A stretch of DNA of 64,000 bases, taken from contig NC_023755.2 in NCBI RefSeq assembly GCF_000499845.2, forward strand, positions 29,520,217 through 29,584,216, read 5' to 3'. The notes under the pieces are model-generated. The model did not search any database. It was not told the DNA's origin and saw nothing but the letters and a program-made list of their open reading frames with translations. Position 1 is the first letter of the stretch. Each line of letters begins with the position of its first letter. The translations under genes were made by a program, and so were the position numbers. Source of the DNA: Phaseolus vulgaris (lineage: Eukaryota > Streptophyta > Magnoliopsida > Fabales > Fabaceae). Shown piece by piece: positions 34,419 through 47,282 of this stretch.

Positions 34419-36479
34419 TTTTTTCCTACTTGAAACAGTATAGCTTACCAAGACAAAATTGAAAACTGTAAAACATCTTTGTTTGTCAAGTTAGAATTAA
34501 GGTGATTGCACGCCTTCGATGTCATAGGCCCATATGTAGGATGAATTAATAAATATAGTAATTCTTTATTGGAATTTTGGTACTAATCAATATACTATAC
34601 TTAATTTTTCTTCTCATAAATACTTTATATATATAGATTTCTGGTGTGGCTATGTGTTTATACCTCCAGGTATATAAATGCTTGTACCTGTTACACTTAA
34701 AAGGATTAATGAACATTTAAATTAAAATAAAACTTGATTAGTTATGCAAAACTATCCAAAACGATTGTGATTATTGATTCAGGCGAAAGAATGACATGAA
34801 TTAGCATGCAGTGATGTAAGAATAAAATAAGAATTAGGAAATTTGTGTTTGAAGATTCAAGCTGAGAGATATAAATGTCGGTCAATATATACGCCTTCAA
34901 AATTGATATGTTACTACAGCTACAACCTATGATTAAGAATATTTGTATAAGATAAACAATAAATGAGATTTGTCAGTAACAGAGGTCAACTAATGACATT
35001 AGTAGTAAAGATTATCGCAGATAGGTTAATTGAAAGAAGGACACTAGAAAGAAGCTAGGGACACAACCTGTCAAAGAAAAGTTGGAAAAATAAAAAGGTC
35101 AAAAAAAATAATCACATGATTCTCAATAGTACAAAATAGGAGTCATATGTGTGCCTTTGATCTAGTATATCTGTTAGCTCCGGCTAGCTACTTGCTAACT
35201 CAAATGTTTTAATATCAAAATGTAAAAAATATTATTAGTCACAGAAAATACAATTGGTTTTGTCCGACCATCGTCTTCTACATGTAAAATATTTTATTGT
35301 ATTTGAATATACTAATTTCTGAGAATATTTGATTTGATGTGCGATGACTAGTGGTATTTTAGGCTTAGTTTTCCATACATTCCAACCAGTCCCACTTGCT
35401 AATAATGCACCCTCACCTTCTTACACAGACCAACCTTACCATATAGGGTTTCCTTTCATCTTCAGATATTGGATCCATCAACACCAAGGGCTCTGCCAAC
35501 ACTAGATATGCTTGAATCAACCTCTGCAGAACAGATTTAAGGGTCTCCAAGAAATTGGCTATGTTGGATCTTAGAAACTAGATTGGCTTCTGTTGAATCA
35601 TCTGTGGTGGTTTTGTTTGGTCTCATCAGTTATCTTGGAAGGCATACTTTAAGCAGTTCTTAAGCTTCATCGTCACCAATGGTTTGCACAAAACTACTTA
35701 CATCTCTCTCTCTTCTGTATCTCTATTACTCTTCCACCATTTGAACAATTCAAATTGCTTAGTCTTCTCATCTGCACTTTATTTAATCTTCTAGAACAAC
35801 ATATATATACTTATTTTTAGGAATAACCATATCTGTTTGACTTCAAGTCTTGACTTTTTTTGGTTTCAGATCTCATCCTTCTGTAGCACTTGAAATTAAA
35901 AAGGATCAGTTTGCTTCCAGAATTCTAATTGATCATGTAGTTTTGTGGAAGTTCAAATGTGAATCTTATAGACATCTACCCCCATCCCCTTCCAAACTCA
36001 CACAAAAAAACATGAAAAAAGGAGCTCTATTTTATTAGAAAATGAAAAAAAGAAAAAACTAATAACTACATAGATCACGTACTGCACTTTCACTTAGATT
36101 TATTGTAGGTGATGTGTTTTCCTATACATGTTACAATTTTCAAATTGTAGGCTATATATTGGTTAGTGTGGAATTCCAAGACCTAGGAACAAGCAAAACT
36201 TGTAATAAATTTATGGTACAAATGTAAGAAGACAGAGAATCCTTCTAAAGCATCATGTATAGTGTCTTCAAAATCAGTACAACTAATTAAACTACATTTA
36301 ATATTTTTTTTTTCCCATATATGCAACATATCATCTTGGTTATGGCAATATATACTTTGAACAAAAAAGAAACTTTTTATAAGGGGGGGTTGTATTTTTG
36401 TTGCTTTTCTGACTTCACTGCCATCTCTCTATCTGCAGAAGAAAAGGAGCATTTAGAAGAATAAATAAATTTAACAGAA
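32556..36479. other. Upstream region of the GARP gene; no other gene seen
   Basis: About 3.9 kb of AT-rich DNA with an (AT)n tract (34366-34415) and scattered CT-rich stretches. No open frame has a recognisable domain. The pyrimidine-rich block 35690-35760 and the region just before 36480 could hold the promoter and 5' leader, but I cannot place a transcription start. Confidence 0.5.
34366..34415. repeat. (AT)n microsatellite
   Basis: About 25 uninterrupted TA units, 2.1 kb upstream of the GARP gene start codon. Confidence 0.95.
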
Positions 36480-39400
36480 ATGGATGAGAGAAATTGTATA
36501 TCTGAGGAAGACAAGAGTGAAAGTAGCAAAACCTCTTCTGCAATTCTTAGAAGAAAACGTTCATTCTTGGATTTGAATGAAGAAGCAGCGGATGATGGAG
36601 ATGGTAGCACCAGTGATGACCCCATCAGTATCAATGACATATCATCTCAAGAGGGTAATTTGAGCAGTAATAATAACTCAAGTGAAGAAGGGAAAGAGCG
36701 TGCAACTGCTGTTAGACAATATGTCCGGTCCAAAATGCCAAGACTCCGTTGGACTCCTGATCTTCATTTAGCTTTTGTGCATGCTGTTGAGAGGCTTGGT
36801 GGACAAGAAAGTAAGTGCAACTCACTTCAAGCATATACACTTTTTTTATGCACAATGAACACAATAAAACCTTACTCAAACTTTTACTACTTATGTTACA
36901 AAAGGTTACTCCAACTCTCTCAGAAACATGCACAATTTCTCTTTCTAGTCAAACTCAGCAACTATCGAGATCATGATCAGTTTTCAAGCCCATAAACTTT
37001 AATTACTACTGGTCATGGATTTTATTACCCGTGAACAAAAGGAGAAATTAAGAAAATGTTTGAAAGATCTTTTGAAACAATCATTCCCAAACATTCTAAT
37101 CTTACGTTTTTATTGATAATTTTGTGTACAGGAGCAACGCCCAAGTTGGTTCTCCAGTTGATGAATGTGAGAGGACTTAGCATTGCACATGTAAAGAGCC
37201 ATTTGCAGGTACAAAACCAAACATATATATACACTCACACACACACACACTCAAGCATCTGTTGGTTTATTGTACTCCAGCTAGAGACATTTTTGCCAAA
37301 TAATTTTTCATTTCATTTCATTTCTAGCTTCATGTAACGCCTTAGTTATATTTTTGGAATTCAGATGTATCGAAGTAAAAAGCTTGATGAGTCTGGCCAA
37401 GGTAAATATTTTCAGAACCTTAATATAGTAAAACCATGTTTTTTTGATCGAGCTCTATGCTCTTACCCTTCCATTTTCATGGTTCCAAGGGTTTACACTA
37501 CATGCATGATCATTCACTTCACTGTCACTGTTTTCATTTCAGTTTTATCTCAGAATAAGGCAATGCAAGGAAGGCATAGTATTTTCGATATGTACGGAAG
37601 ACTTAATGCCCCACGACACTTTGTGGTAGATAACAGAAATTATATTCCATCATCTCTGCTCATTCAACAATCACCTTATCAGATCAGTGCTCATGGCTCC
37701 TCAAGGTATACAAACAAAACAGCCAAATGGCGAAATCAATTATATATATATTAAAAATATTAATAAAATTTTGATATATCATTAGTGTTTCTCTCTGTAG
37801 ATCACACCCCACAGGTTTTTTCAATGGTCACATGATGATAAGATCAAGTTCAATGTGGGACAAAGATTTGTGTAGTTATCAGTATCAACGTAGTTCTTGC
37901 AGTCCTAACTTCGCTGGCCACGCTAAGTTTGATGCCGAGGTAATAAAACTGCTATATTAATCACATTATTTTATTTGCCTAATTATGAGAATAGGTAAAT
38001 TAAAAGATTTTCATTCCCCAGTTTTCAGAATGCATGTTTTGCTTCTGATGGAGACGTGAAAGTGGAAACCAATAATAGCTAAAATTTCTGCATTTTTTTT
38101 AAAGAATACTGAAATTGTTTCTTTAACTCAGAAGCGTATTCAAACACGCATTTAACAACCCTTTCAAAAATAAAAACGGGTCAATGCGTTCAATTTGTTT
38201 TGTGTGTGAAAAGTATTAGATAATAAACTGTTTTCTTTGCGAAAACTATTGACTTGACTTAATTTCTATCTAAGTTTATACTTTTTTTCCTTTGATTATA
38301 CATTTACTAATGAAATACATTGACGTTTATTTGGGATATGGACTTGATGAAGAAAACCGTATTATATAGTATTGCTCTTTTTACATTTTTAAGCCATTTG
38401 TTTGATTTAGGAGAGCTGAATAAAAGGTAAAAACAATAAAGCGAGAAACAATAATCATAGAATTAAGAGAAAATAGAATCGAGAAATATGTTCTTTATAC
38501 ATGAATAAAAATAAGAAAGAAAGAATTGGGTAAATTTCTCTCCATTTATTTGAATATGTAAAAAAGAGAATAAAAATATAAGTTATATAAATATTTTCGA
38601 ACTTATTAAAAAATATTTTTGTAATCTGCAATATTTTTAAGCATAAACATATTTTTAATATGTATGTAGTAAAAAAGAAAAATAGAGTAGTTATTTCTCT
38701 CTCTTTTATTTCAAGTTGGGAGAAAATATTTTTAAATTGAAAACACTTCAATTGAATTTTTTTCCTCTCAAACAAAAGAAGAAATTTAGTATGTTTATCA
38801 TGCTCTCTTCTTCATATTAAAAAATGCAGGGTTAGGGTGTGTATTTTACCTAAAGTTTGATGAGATATCAATTATTGTATTTGAGTTATTGTCGAGTTTT
38901 TTAATTGTGATGATTTTTTTCTTAAAAAACGTTGGTGAATTAAGAGAAAAAAAATGTATTTAAATTATCTGAACTTGTTAAGATGTGAAACTATATTAAT
39001 GAAACAACTAATTTTATAATTTAAAAAAAATTGTCACACTATCCTATTAGTCTTTTATAATTTAAATATACTTACTATATAAACTTACTTTATACTATCA
39101 TTCAATTATATTTTATCATGCATAAAAGAAAGAAATGCTGATTTTTCTAATAATAACATAACATTAAAACACATATCTTAAGATTATTTCTAATTAATAG
39201 ATATATTTGCTCGTAAATACAATCATATATATCATCTAGCTAAGAAGTAAAATTTCAGTAAAGAAAATATTTAAATTTTGGAGTCCATTTGTAAATACAT
39301 ATAAGGTAATGATTCCTTGTGTTGAATATATTCTTTATTGTTGACCAAAAAAAGAAATATTCCTTGTGAAATTGTAGGTTCGTGATGTGAAAAATCGAAT

Positions 39401-39725
39401 GCCAGAATTCCTAAATCAGGTTCAAGTATGGAAACAGGGTCATGTAAAAGATGAATTAGAGAGGTTGAATGAGAAAAAAGGGTCTCCAAGTTTTTTGGAG
39501 CTGAATTTAAGTCCAGATTCAAGAAACATTAATAGTGATGAGCAGATGAAGAAAGATCCAGCAGAAAGTGAACAAGAAATTAACACCAGACTCTCTCTTT
39601 CACTGTTCACTTCTTCGTCCTCAAATTCATCACAACAAGCACAATGTAGTGAAAATCATAAAGACGATACCCATGTTGAGAGTTTTTGTTTACAAAATTA
39701 TGCACCAAGGACTCGTTTGGGCTGA
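36480..39725 (+). CDS. G2-like (GARP) MYB transcription factor, six exons
   Basis: Exons 36480-36810, 37132-37208, 37365-37401, 37543-37705, 37801-37939 and 39378-39725 join in one frame of 364 codons, all with GT-AG borders. Residues 1-85 are acidic and Ser-rich, with LDLNEE at 30-35. Residues 87-140 form the single MYB-like GARP domain (MPRLRWTPDLHLAFVHAVER, RATPKLVLQLMNV, HVKSHLQMYRSKK); the introns after residue 110 and residue 136 are typical for this family. The C-terminus has two EAR-type repression motifs, LELNL (289-293) and LSLSL (321-325). The motif set is closest to the Arabidopsis At2g38300/At2g40260 and rice MOF1 group, not to KANADI. It is expected to act as a nuclear DNA-binding repressor. 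It is the only intact host gene here. Intron 5 (1438 bp) is AT-rich. Confidence 0.88.
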
Positions 39726-40739
39726 GTACTTATTAGGATCTAGCTATGTCAAACAGAGCATAGGAGTAAGATCTTTTAAGTACTTGTCTTAGCAAATCAA
39801 TGTCGTCTCAAACAAAATAAGTAATTCTAGTTGTTTGATTTTTGATGTTGTTTTCCGTAAAATATTATGGATTAATTTCATTTTGAATATATAGAATGCT
39901 AGAATGGAAGCTTCAAACCCTAGAAGATCCACCTCATCAACCCCTAACTTTCTTTCCAAGGGGCTAGTTAATTATTTATAATTTAAGAGACAATATTTTT
40001 TTTCTCAAAAAGTTTATAATGGGTGTGTCATAACAGAAAATGCAGCCAAATGATGAAAAACTTAAAATTACTTTTAAAAAAATCTTTTAAGGTTTAGTAA
40101 AATGAGGAAAATGTAAAAGAACTTTTTTCAATGATTACCTAGCGAAAGGGCTAAAAATGATTTACACTTAAAAGAAGTGTTAATTTCAGAGAGTGTAAAC
40201 ATAATGTCTTTTAATACATCTGTAATGGGTGTGGGTTGGGGAGGGTTGAAATATGTATCGCATGCTCTAATTTTATTTATTTCATTTTTTATTAATGAAA
40301 AAAATGTAAAGAAGAGTTAAAGTTTAACTTATAGCATTTTTTGTTAGAAAAAAATATATAAATATAGGTTATTTGGATTATGGGAAATTATGCAACTATC
40401 AATTGATTGATCTTATCTTAAATTTGGTAAGTATTAAACTTAAAATCGTTATTAGTCTTATTTAAAAATATTAATAACTATTACTTTTAATTTAATTCTA
40501 AAGTATTAAACTCAAAATTATTATTAGTTTTGTTTTTTAAAAGTTTGATTGATCAACAATTATTATTTTTAATTTAATTCTAATTTTGAATGTTATTTAT
40601 AGTATAATTTTAAATGTAATTTATAATATACTGAGAGAAGATATGGATTTGAGAAATTTATTGTGAAACTAAAGACATTTATTTAAAAAATAATCAAATA
40701 AAAATGTATTTTCTATTTACAATTTATACAAATGCACCA
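39726..40739. other. Downstream spacer of the GARP gene
   Basis: AT-rich sequence with no gene. The 3' untranslated region and polyadenylation site of the GARP gene should lie in the first few hundred bases, but no signal is strong enough to mark. Confidence 0.5.
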
Positions 40740-41441
40740 GCATTCCTGGTGATACAGACAGACCTCCTCACTTCTAAAGCATTTGCTCCCATAACTACTC
40801 CTCTAAGAAACTGATCGAATCACCAACCAGCGTCTGGGCCAAAACCACACCCACCCCATTATTTAACTACCTTCCTTACTCTCTCAGCAGAACCCTGGGG
40901 CATGTTCTTGTGCCGAAACCACAGCTGAACTGGTGTGCACCCAAGCAACTCTTTCAAGGCCAAACTACCTCCAGTGCCCCAAAGAAGCATACACCCGTGA
41001 TTACCTTCCTTACCCTCGTACGGACTCATAAGGAGGCAAAAATGGCATTGAGACTGCCACCCTAGTAGAGAAACTTCTATTTGCACGTGGTCTGCCACAC
41101 CAAAGCTCTTCCACCCCCACCCGTATCATAAGCAGGATAACCCTGCCGCAACACCAAACTGCATAGAGCATAACTGCTTCTACAACCAGACCATCCGAAG
41201 CTTCCCATTTGCTCACTTAGAGCTTCCATACTCTTTATCCAAAACTTTTAATGCATATAACAGGGTTCAAGTTCCAATCAGAAAATAGATAATTAAAGGA
41301 GTCTACTTTGTGTTTCATCCATAGCCACGACTTCAATTGGGCCAGTTGAAAAATCTCTTATGCTTCTGTTACCTCTTGTCTAAAAATGACATGATTCATT
41401 TGTTTCCATATACATCGCACTACCACCATCCACATTCCTTT

Positions 41442-41837
41442 CTAAACCAAATTATGTTTAAACGAGACATGTGACAACACGAAATTCTCAAAATGGTTCA
41501 TCGCGTTTTTATGTTGGACAAACATTATCCCAATCCATCTGAAACAAAAATCCCATACCTTTTGGGCAATAATGCATTCAACAAAAAGATGTTGTGATGA
41601 TTCTTCTACAGCTTGGCACATCACATATGATAAGGGGATTACTACCCCTCTTCTAGAAATATTTGTTCTAGTAGGAACTCTGTCCAAAAGCACCCTCCAT
41701 GTTGTTGTCAGCACATTTAGGAAAGCTTTAGCCTGCCACAACTGCTTAAAGACGTTCTCATGGGTCCTGTAATCATGATTTGTCAGAAGTGTATAAGTTG
41801 AACTCACGGAAAAACCCCCAAGGTATCCACTCTCCAA
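41442..41837 (-). pseudogene. LINE D zf-RVT domain
   Basis: A 131-codon open piece with linker GGFSVSSTYTLL, then KAFLNVLTTTWRVLLDRVPT, RTNISRRGV and the Cys/His cluster C-x-(A)-EESSQHLFVEC, followed by WDFCFRWIG. This is the zinc-binding domain downstream of RT in plant L1 ORF2. It has no start context and is part of a broken ORF2. Confidence 0.82.
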
Positions 41838-42330
41838 ACTTGGGTGTCTTTAGCTTCATTATACAGCGTAACCTTAGAAATCATCTTTAGCATTTCATCT
41901 TCTTGTGAAGCTTCCCATTGATACCCAACTCTCCTCCCACACATCCTCCACCTCCATTCAGAATCTTCTCACCCTCCTAACTCACCCACCCTTTTCCCTT
42001 GATCCAGAGGTAAGGAAAACAACCCCGAGAACAGAAATAAGAGAGTATTACCACTACACCAAACATCCTTCTAGAACCTAACCTAGTTCCCTCCTCCCAC
42101 TTTCCATTCTAATGCTCTTTGAAACCAGCCCGCTTCTTCACCCTTTCTACAACTTTTACATAAATCTCTCTACCATCGTGATTGTAACTTCAACCTTGTG
42201 TGGCCGCTATTAAGACCTATATCATATTTGGATAAGAGACTATCCTTCCACTTCCCCTTTTCCTCACTCAAGAGTATCCACTTCCACTTAGCTAGGAGGG
42301 CAACATTGAACTTTCTGATGTCTTTAATTA

Positions 42331-43137
42331 CTAGCCCCCTTCCTCTAGAGGTTTACATAAGTTATTCCAACTCACCCACAAGATAGAACTCTCCTCTCTT
42401 CCCCAACCCCACAGAAACTTCCTTTGGATACTAATGATTTTATTATACACTGACTCCGAAGCTTTAAAAAATGACAAATAGAACAGGGGAATAGATGAGA
42501 AAACCGATTTGACCAAGCAAAGTCTACCTGTCATAGATAGGTAGTGACCCTTCCAGGCACTTAGTCTTGCACTAACTCTATTCACAATTGGCTTTTAAAA
42601 CTGTTTCTTCCTCGGATTTCCGACTACTTCAAGCCCAAGGTATTTGAAGGGTACTCTCATAAGAATACAATGTAACGCCTTTGCATACACTTGAAGGGTT
42701 TGCCTCTCAATATTAATATACCTTCCAACTTAGATTTATGGAAGTTGATTTTTAGTCGAGACGCTAGCTCATAACATTTGAGAATTGTCTTTAGGGTAAA
42801 GACATTATCATAGAAATCCTGGCACAAGAAAAGAGTATCATTTGCGAATTGAAGAACACTCGTGTCAACCTCATTACAACCGACCTTCACTCCATTGAGC
42901 AGATTAGATTTGGTCGCCTGTCTAACCAACCCAACTAATCCTTCAACTACCACAACGAAAAGGAATGAGGCTAGAGGATCATCCTGTCTAAGCCCTCTTG
43001 TAGGGTTAAACTCCGCAGTAGGACTGCCATTAACCAAGACTGAAACCGTTGTGGACTCCAAGTATGCCCTGATCCACATGGTCTATCTATTATGGAAACC
43101 CAACCTCCTCATCATATCAAACAGGAAATCCCATCTG
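42331..43137 (-). pseudogene. LINE D reverse transcriptase, C-terminal half
   Basis: Two open pieces (43079-42657 and 42585-42331). The first has YLESTTVSVLVNGSPTAEFN, then GLRQDDPLASFLF and the catalytic box FANDTLFLC, where the first aspartate is asparagine. The second has SARLSAWKGHYLSMTGRLCL and FFKASESVYNKIISIQRKFL. The N-terminal half of RT is absent on both sides of the inserted copia element, so roughly 0.9 kb of ORF2 has been lost by comparison with LINE C. Confidence 0.85.
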
Positions 43138-44106
43138 AATCCTCATGAAGCCTGAAGCTGTGTGATGTTTTAAGTTTAGGTTTTGGTATGGGGTTTAGAA
43201 TCTTTGTAAGATCAGTATTGATTCTCAGACAAAGCTTGTTTCAATCTGTTTTAAAGATTAAAGTGTTTTTCCATGCAAATTGTATAATTGACAAAACCAT
43301 TTAACCAGAAAAATCGTGGTTTAAACCGATTAAATGTATGTGTTCATAACAATTTTTTGAAAACCTGTTTTAACTGATTTGAATGTTCAAAACTGTCATC
43401 AATGATAGCTTTTCAAGGTTTATAAAATGAGTCTTCATTTGAATGTAAAAGATATTGATGAAAAACAAAGAAGTTTGATACTCTGATTGTGATTGATTTG
43501 TGAAAAGGTTTTTTACCAAGTTTTAGCAAGATTGCCTTTGTGTTTTGCTGTGATTCAAAGAACTGATCATTAGGGTTCTGGTGTACTGTGTCTCCAGGTG
43601 TTTTCTAATCCTGTTCAAGTTCTTGTAATTGTTCATATAACTCTTTGCATAACTGTTGTAAAATCCTGTAAAGTCAGTGTGATTCTGGCTTGAGGTGTTT
43701 GTTGTGTGCAAGGAGGGTGAGTAGGCTTTGTGGGATTCAAAGTCACCTATTTGTGTGTGGTGTATGTGTAATCTGTGATTGGTTGCATAATGGATACTCA
43801 GTGGTTTGACTGAGGAATGGATGTAGCTCTGGGATTGAGTGAACCAGTATAATCTCTGTGTGTAATTCTCTCTATCTCTTCTTTCATTAACTGTTTATAT
43901 TTTTCGTTGTCATAAACAACTGATTAAATCACAATTTTAACCGATTGAAATTCTGATACCAGTTTCTGTTTGTCCATTGTATTGGTTTTCTGAAGTTTTT
44001 TTTTTAGTTGTTTGTTAAAGTTTCATTGTAGGCAAAGTATTTGAGAAAATCTTTTGAAAACAATTCACCCCGCACCCCCCTCTTGTTATAGCCATCAAAC
44101 TTAACA
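43138..44106 (+). repeat. SIRE-like 5' LTR (outer end truncated)
   Basis: Homology with the 3' LTR begins at AATCCTCATGAAGCC, so the first 33 bp (TGTTGAATATGAGAAGC...) are missing. The LTR ends CATCAAACTTAACA at 44106. It has a TATA box TTTATAAAATGAG at about 43418. Relative to the 3' LTR it lacks about 90 bp containing two of the ACCGATT/ATCGGTTG palindromes after TTTTTCCATGCAAA. Confidence 0.85.
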
Positions 44107-44125
44107 ATTGCCATCAAGAGCAAGG
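44107..44125 (+). other. Degenerate primer-binding site (tRNA-iMet type)
   Basis: ATTGCCATCAAGAGCAAGG directly follows the LTR end. Plant copia elements of this type have TTGGTATCAGAGC here, so this is a mutated version. Confidence 0.55.
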
Positions 44126-44180
44126 TTCTTGAAAGTTACTTAGGTTTTTTTTTTTATTTCTAGTTTTTGAAAATCTTTTG

Positions 44181-45245
44181 ATGGCTGATAAAATGCCCTT
44201 TGGGAAGGTGCCTCAATAAACATGCCACCTCTGTTTTGTGGAGTTAATTACCAATTTTGGAAAGTTAGAATGAAGATCTTTATACACTCAACTGGCAAAA
44301 GCATTTGGGAGTCAATTGAAAATGACCCTTTTGTACCTCAAGTTAAGAAAGATGATGTTTTAGTTGATAAACCTTCATCTGAATGGACAGAGGTAGAATG
44401 TAAGAAAGCTAAATTTGATTGGATAGCTAAGAATATTATAATATCTGCTCTAAGTTGTGATGAGTTTTTCAGGGTTTCGCAATGTAGCTTGGCCAAAGAA
44501 ATGTGGGATATCTTAGAGGTTACACATGAAGGCACAAATGATGTCTCATCCTCAAGTTCTTCAGATGATGAGGAAGCTAATCTTTACCTTCTAGCATCAG
44601 TAACAAGTAGCATGGATTCTACTTCAACAAGTAAAGGTACCACCTATGATCAATTACTTAATGCTTTTTATGAAACTCAAGATGAAGTCATCCGATTGGC
44701 CCTTTCTCTCAACCAGTTGAAAGGATTAAATAACTGGTTAGAAAATAAAGTTAAGGATCTAGAAGAAGAGTTGTACAAAAAAAATGAAGATTTAGAACAT
44801 CTGGAATTAATCTACAAGAATTCTTCTTGCAGTTGTGAGAAAATGAGCTGTGAAAATTGTGAACTTCTAGAAAAGAAGATTTGCTATCTTTTGAAAACTT
44901 TCGACAAGCTTACAACTGGAAAGTCCAACTTTGAAGATGTTTTAGCCTCACAGAAATATATATTTGGAAAAGCAAGTTTGGGATTTTATCCTCAAAGCAA
45001 AGAAAAAAAGATTGCAAAACCTTTTTCAAATTTTCCAGAAAAACAATCGGTTAAAGTGTCGTTTCAACCGGTTGTTACATGCTTACATTCATGAAGAAAG
45101 GTCATTCTGTCAGGTATTGCAGATTTCGTAAATCTCTTGTACCTAAAGGCATCTATAAGTGGATTCCAAGATGTATTGTCAATATAAAAGATAAAACTAA
45201 CACTGAAGGTCCCAAATTCTTCAAGGGATCAAATCTTAATATTTG
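44181..45245 (+). pseudogene. SIRE-like copia gag
   Basis: The probable original start is ATG 44181 (MADKMPFGKVP), but a one-base shift before 44222 separates it from the main open frame of 290 codons (44222-45094). That frame begins MPPLFCGVNYQFWKVRMKIF, the copia gag N-terminal motif, continues through MWDILEVTHEGTND and has a long Glu/Lys-rich coiled coil (residues 150-230), typical of the SIRE/Maximus branch. After a stop near 45093 the CxxC-type zinc-knuckle region (KKGHSVRYCRF, then KWIPRC) persists in another frame to 45245. The first Cys pair is not apparent. Gag packages the element RNA. Confidence 0.78.
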
Positions 45246-46042
45246 ACAAAGTTCTGTTTTGCAGATTCCTGATTTCATTTGAAAAGTTTAGCAAGGATTG
45301 GATGTTCTGTACATGTCTACATATCAGGGTCTAGTGTTGGATTCTTGAACTTCTGTAATTAGAAATTCAGTGATCCGAGAATTAAATTCCCATTCTTTGT
45401 TGAGAACTACTTGTCCACAAAATTCAATGCAATGTGTTTCTCTATGGTTCTATGAATAATTTCCATGTGTACCATCTACTCTTCGTATGTTTTATTGTTT
45501 GCAAATATGTGAAAACTTAATAATTACATGCAACATGTGTTTTTGGTTTAAAACAGGTTGTTTTTCTTCAGAACATAAATTTAATCGATTGTTTCCTCGA
45601 ACAACCGATTATTTTGTATCTGATAAGCTCTGAACGTATCTGGTTTTTGGTTTTTAAATTGTGGTTTGTGATTCTGTTAAACCTAGTGATGTGTATGGTC
45701 AAACTTGCTTTAAATGATGTTTGAATACTGTTTAACTCTGGTACATTTGCTTTTAATAGATTAGATCTTTATTGTTTTTGAAAATCAAAAGTGTCTTAAA
45801 TGCTTGGTCATATATCACATGTGAATCTGTACTTTTTGATTTGACTGACTATGTTAACTTTATGATTAAGATTTGATTCGTTTTTATGTTGAATACAACC
45901 AACTTTGACCAGGGATTCTCTGCTATAAAACCCAATGCATTTAGCTGTTGTTTCCACTTACAAATAACCGGTTAATCTAGAACTGTTATTTCTATCTTTC
46001 TCTAAAAAGATTTCTTTGCAGAAACTGTTTCTGATTTAAGCA
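45246..46042 (+). other. Pol-less interior of the SIRE-like element
   Basis: Non-coding sequence where pol would lie. It contains an AATCGATTGTTTCCTCGAAC / CAACCGATTATT pair and no RT or integrase motif in any frame. It probably merges a short gag-pol junction remnant with the leader before ORF3. Confidence 0.55.
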
Positions 46043-47282
46043 ATGGTTGGAACTCCTTCATCTGCAAAAACAATGAAGTCCAGGGGTGTTAAAAGCTCTG
46101 GAAAGCTTGAAGGATGGTTTGCAGGAGATACCAATCTCATCAACAAGTATCTACTAGAGACTAGTAGAAAGAATGTGAATACCCCAAAAGTTGTTTCCTT
46201 CACATGGATGAAACAACAGAATTTGGATTTTGTAAGGAGTATTCTCAAAGAACAAAAGTTGGAAGAGATTCCTAGAACTTATAGGGAATATCTATCCTGA
46301 TCTTGTAAAGGTATTCTACACTAACCTTAATTTTGATGGTGACTCACTTGTTTCTCATGTCAAAGGTGTAGATATGATCATCACAAGTGAGGTATGGTCT
46401 GTTGTGACCAGGCTGAAGTCTTATGGACTAAGAATCAACAGAGGAAACCTTGGAGTAGTGGAAGATTTCAATAAAATCCAGTTTTACAAAGGTTGGCTCA
46501 AGAATCCCCACTCCAAAGTGAGGAATTTTTCTGTTGGAGGGTTGAAACTTGATGAAAGGCTTGTAGCCTTCATAGTTTCATGGATTCTCACACCTAGGGG
46601 GAGCAACCATTCAACTCTTTCTGAAGAAGATCTTCTCTTGATCTACTGCATCATGAATAAAGTGAAGATCAACTGGATTCACATAATCAAAGACCATATG
46701 CAAAAATCCATGAGGTTATGTGACTTTCACTATCCTTATGCTATTTTGATTTCTAATTTCCTTCACTATTTTGAAATGGATATAGAAGGAAAGCTAGCTG
46801 AAGTCATCAAGCCCTCCAATGAAATCAATAGTGGATCCCTAAGCAAGATGAGGTTTACTAAGATTGGTGGAAGATGGGTAAGCAAAGATGGTGACCATGC
46901 TGGCCCAAGTGGAACTAATGAAGGAGATGAAACTGAAGAGGCAGTAATGCAAGATGATCATGCTGCTGAAACTCAAGAAGGTATGCATCATGACATCAAC
47001 ATGGAAGAAAGGATGCCAAACATGTCATCCTTTGAAATGCAAATGCTTAATAGAATGGACACCTTTGCTTACAATCAAAGGAACCTTTATGAGATGTGCA
47101 AGCCACGATTTACGAACATGGACACACAGTTTTCTACTCTGGATGAAAAGATTGAAGAAGTTCAGAGGCAGACTCTGGAACTACAATTTCAAAGAGAGGA
47201 TAGCCCTTCTTTTAAGCTTAATTTTTTTATGATGTTTTTAATCCTACCTTTTGTCTATTTGATGAGACAAATAAGGAGATAA
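46043..47282 (+). pseudogene. ORF3 of SIRE-like element (putative plant transposon protein domain)
   Basis: The start MVGTPSSAKTMKSRGVK is followed by GKLEGWFAGDTNLINKYLLE and VVSFTWMKQQ. A frameshift near 46285 separates this from the rest, which continues in another frame (GNIYPDLVKVFYTNLNFDGD, GLRINRGNLGVVEDFNKIQF, SVGGLKLDERLVAFIVSWIL, then a heptad-like C-terminus). The minus-strand ORF at 59442-60755 is a clear homologue in the same order. This domain family occurs widely in legume repeats as putative plant transposon protein; its function is unknown. Its place after pol recalls the extra ORF of SIRE elements, but I see no signal peptide. The last 25 residues are hydrophobic only in this copy. 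Confidence 0.7.

Larger units (their letters stand above)
40740..43137 (-). mobile_element. LINE D, 3' part
   Basis: On the minus strand this holds RT from the thumb side of the palm onward: WDFLFDMMRRLGF near 43100-43130, a block with FNPTRGLRQDDPLASFLFVV, and a catalytic box reading LQFANDTLFLC near 42835-42860. Next come RT thumb/linker (42331-42585) and zf-RVT (41442-41837; TTTWRVLLDRVPTRTNISRR, then CQAVEESSQHLFVEC). The last 500 bp (40740-41230) are more GC-rich, with two short minus frames that I do not recognise. I treat them as probable LINE 3' untranslated sequence, but they could be another element. The 5' part lies beyond the copia element, at 53822-57891. Confidence 0.8.

Noticed and set aside
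40859..41216. Two overlapping minus-strand frames as a small host gene
   Set aside because: They overlap in different frames, lack splice sites or a known domain, and lie where the LINE D 3' untranslated region is expected.
46043..47282. ORF3 called as an envelope protein because of its position after pol
   Set aside because: No signal peptide, no convincing membrane anchor shared by both copies, and no glycoprotein features; described only as ORF3 of unknown function.
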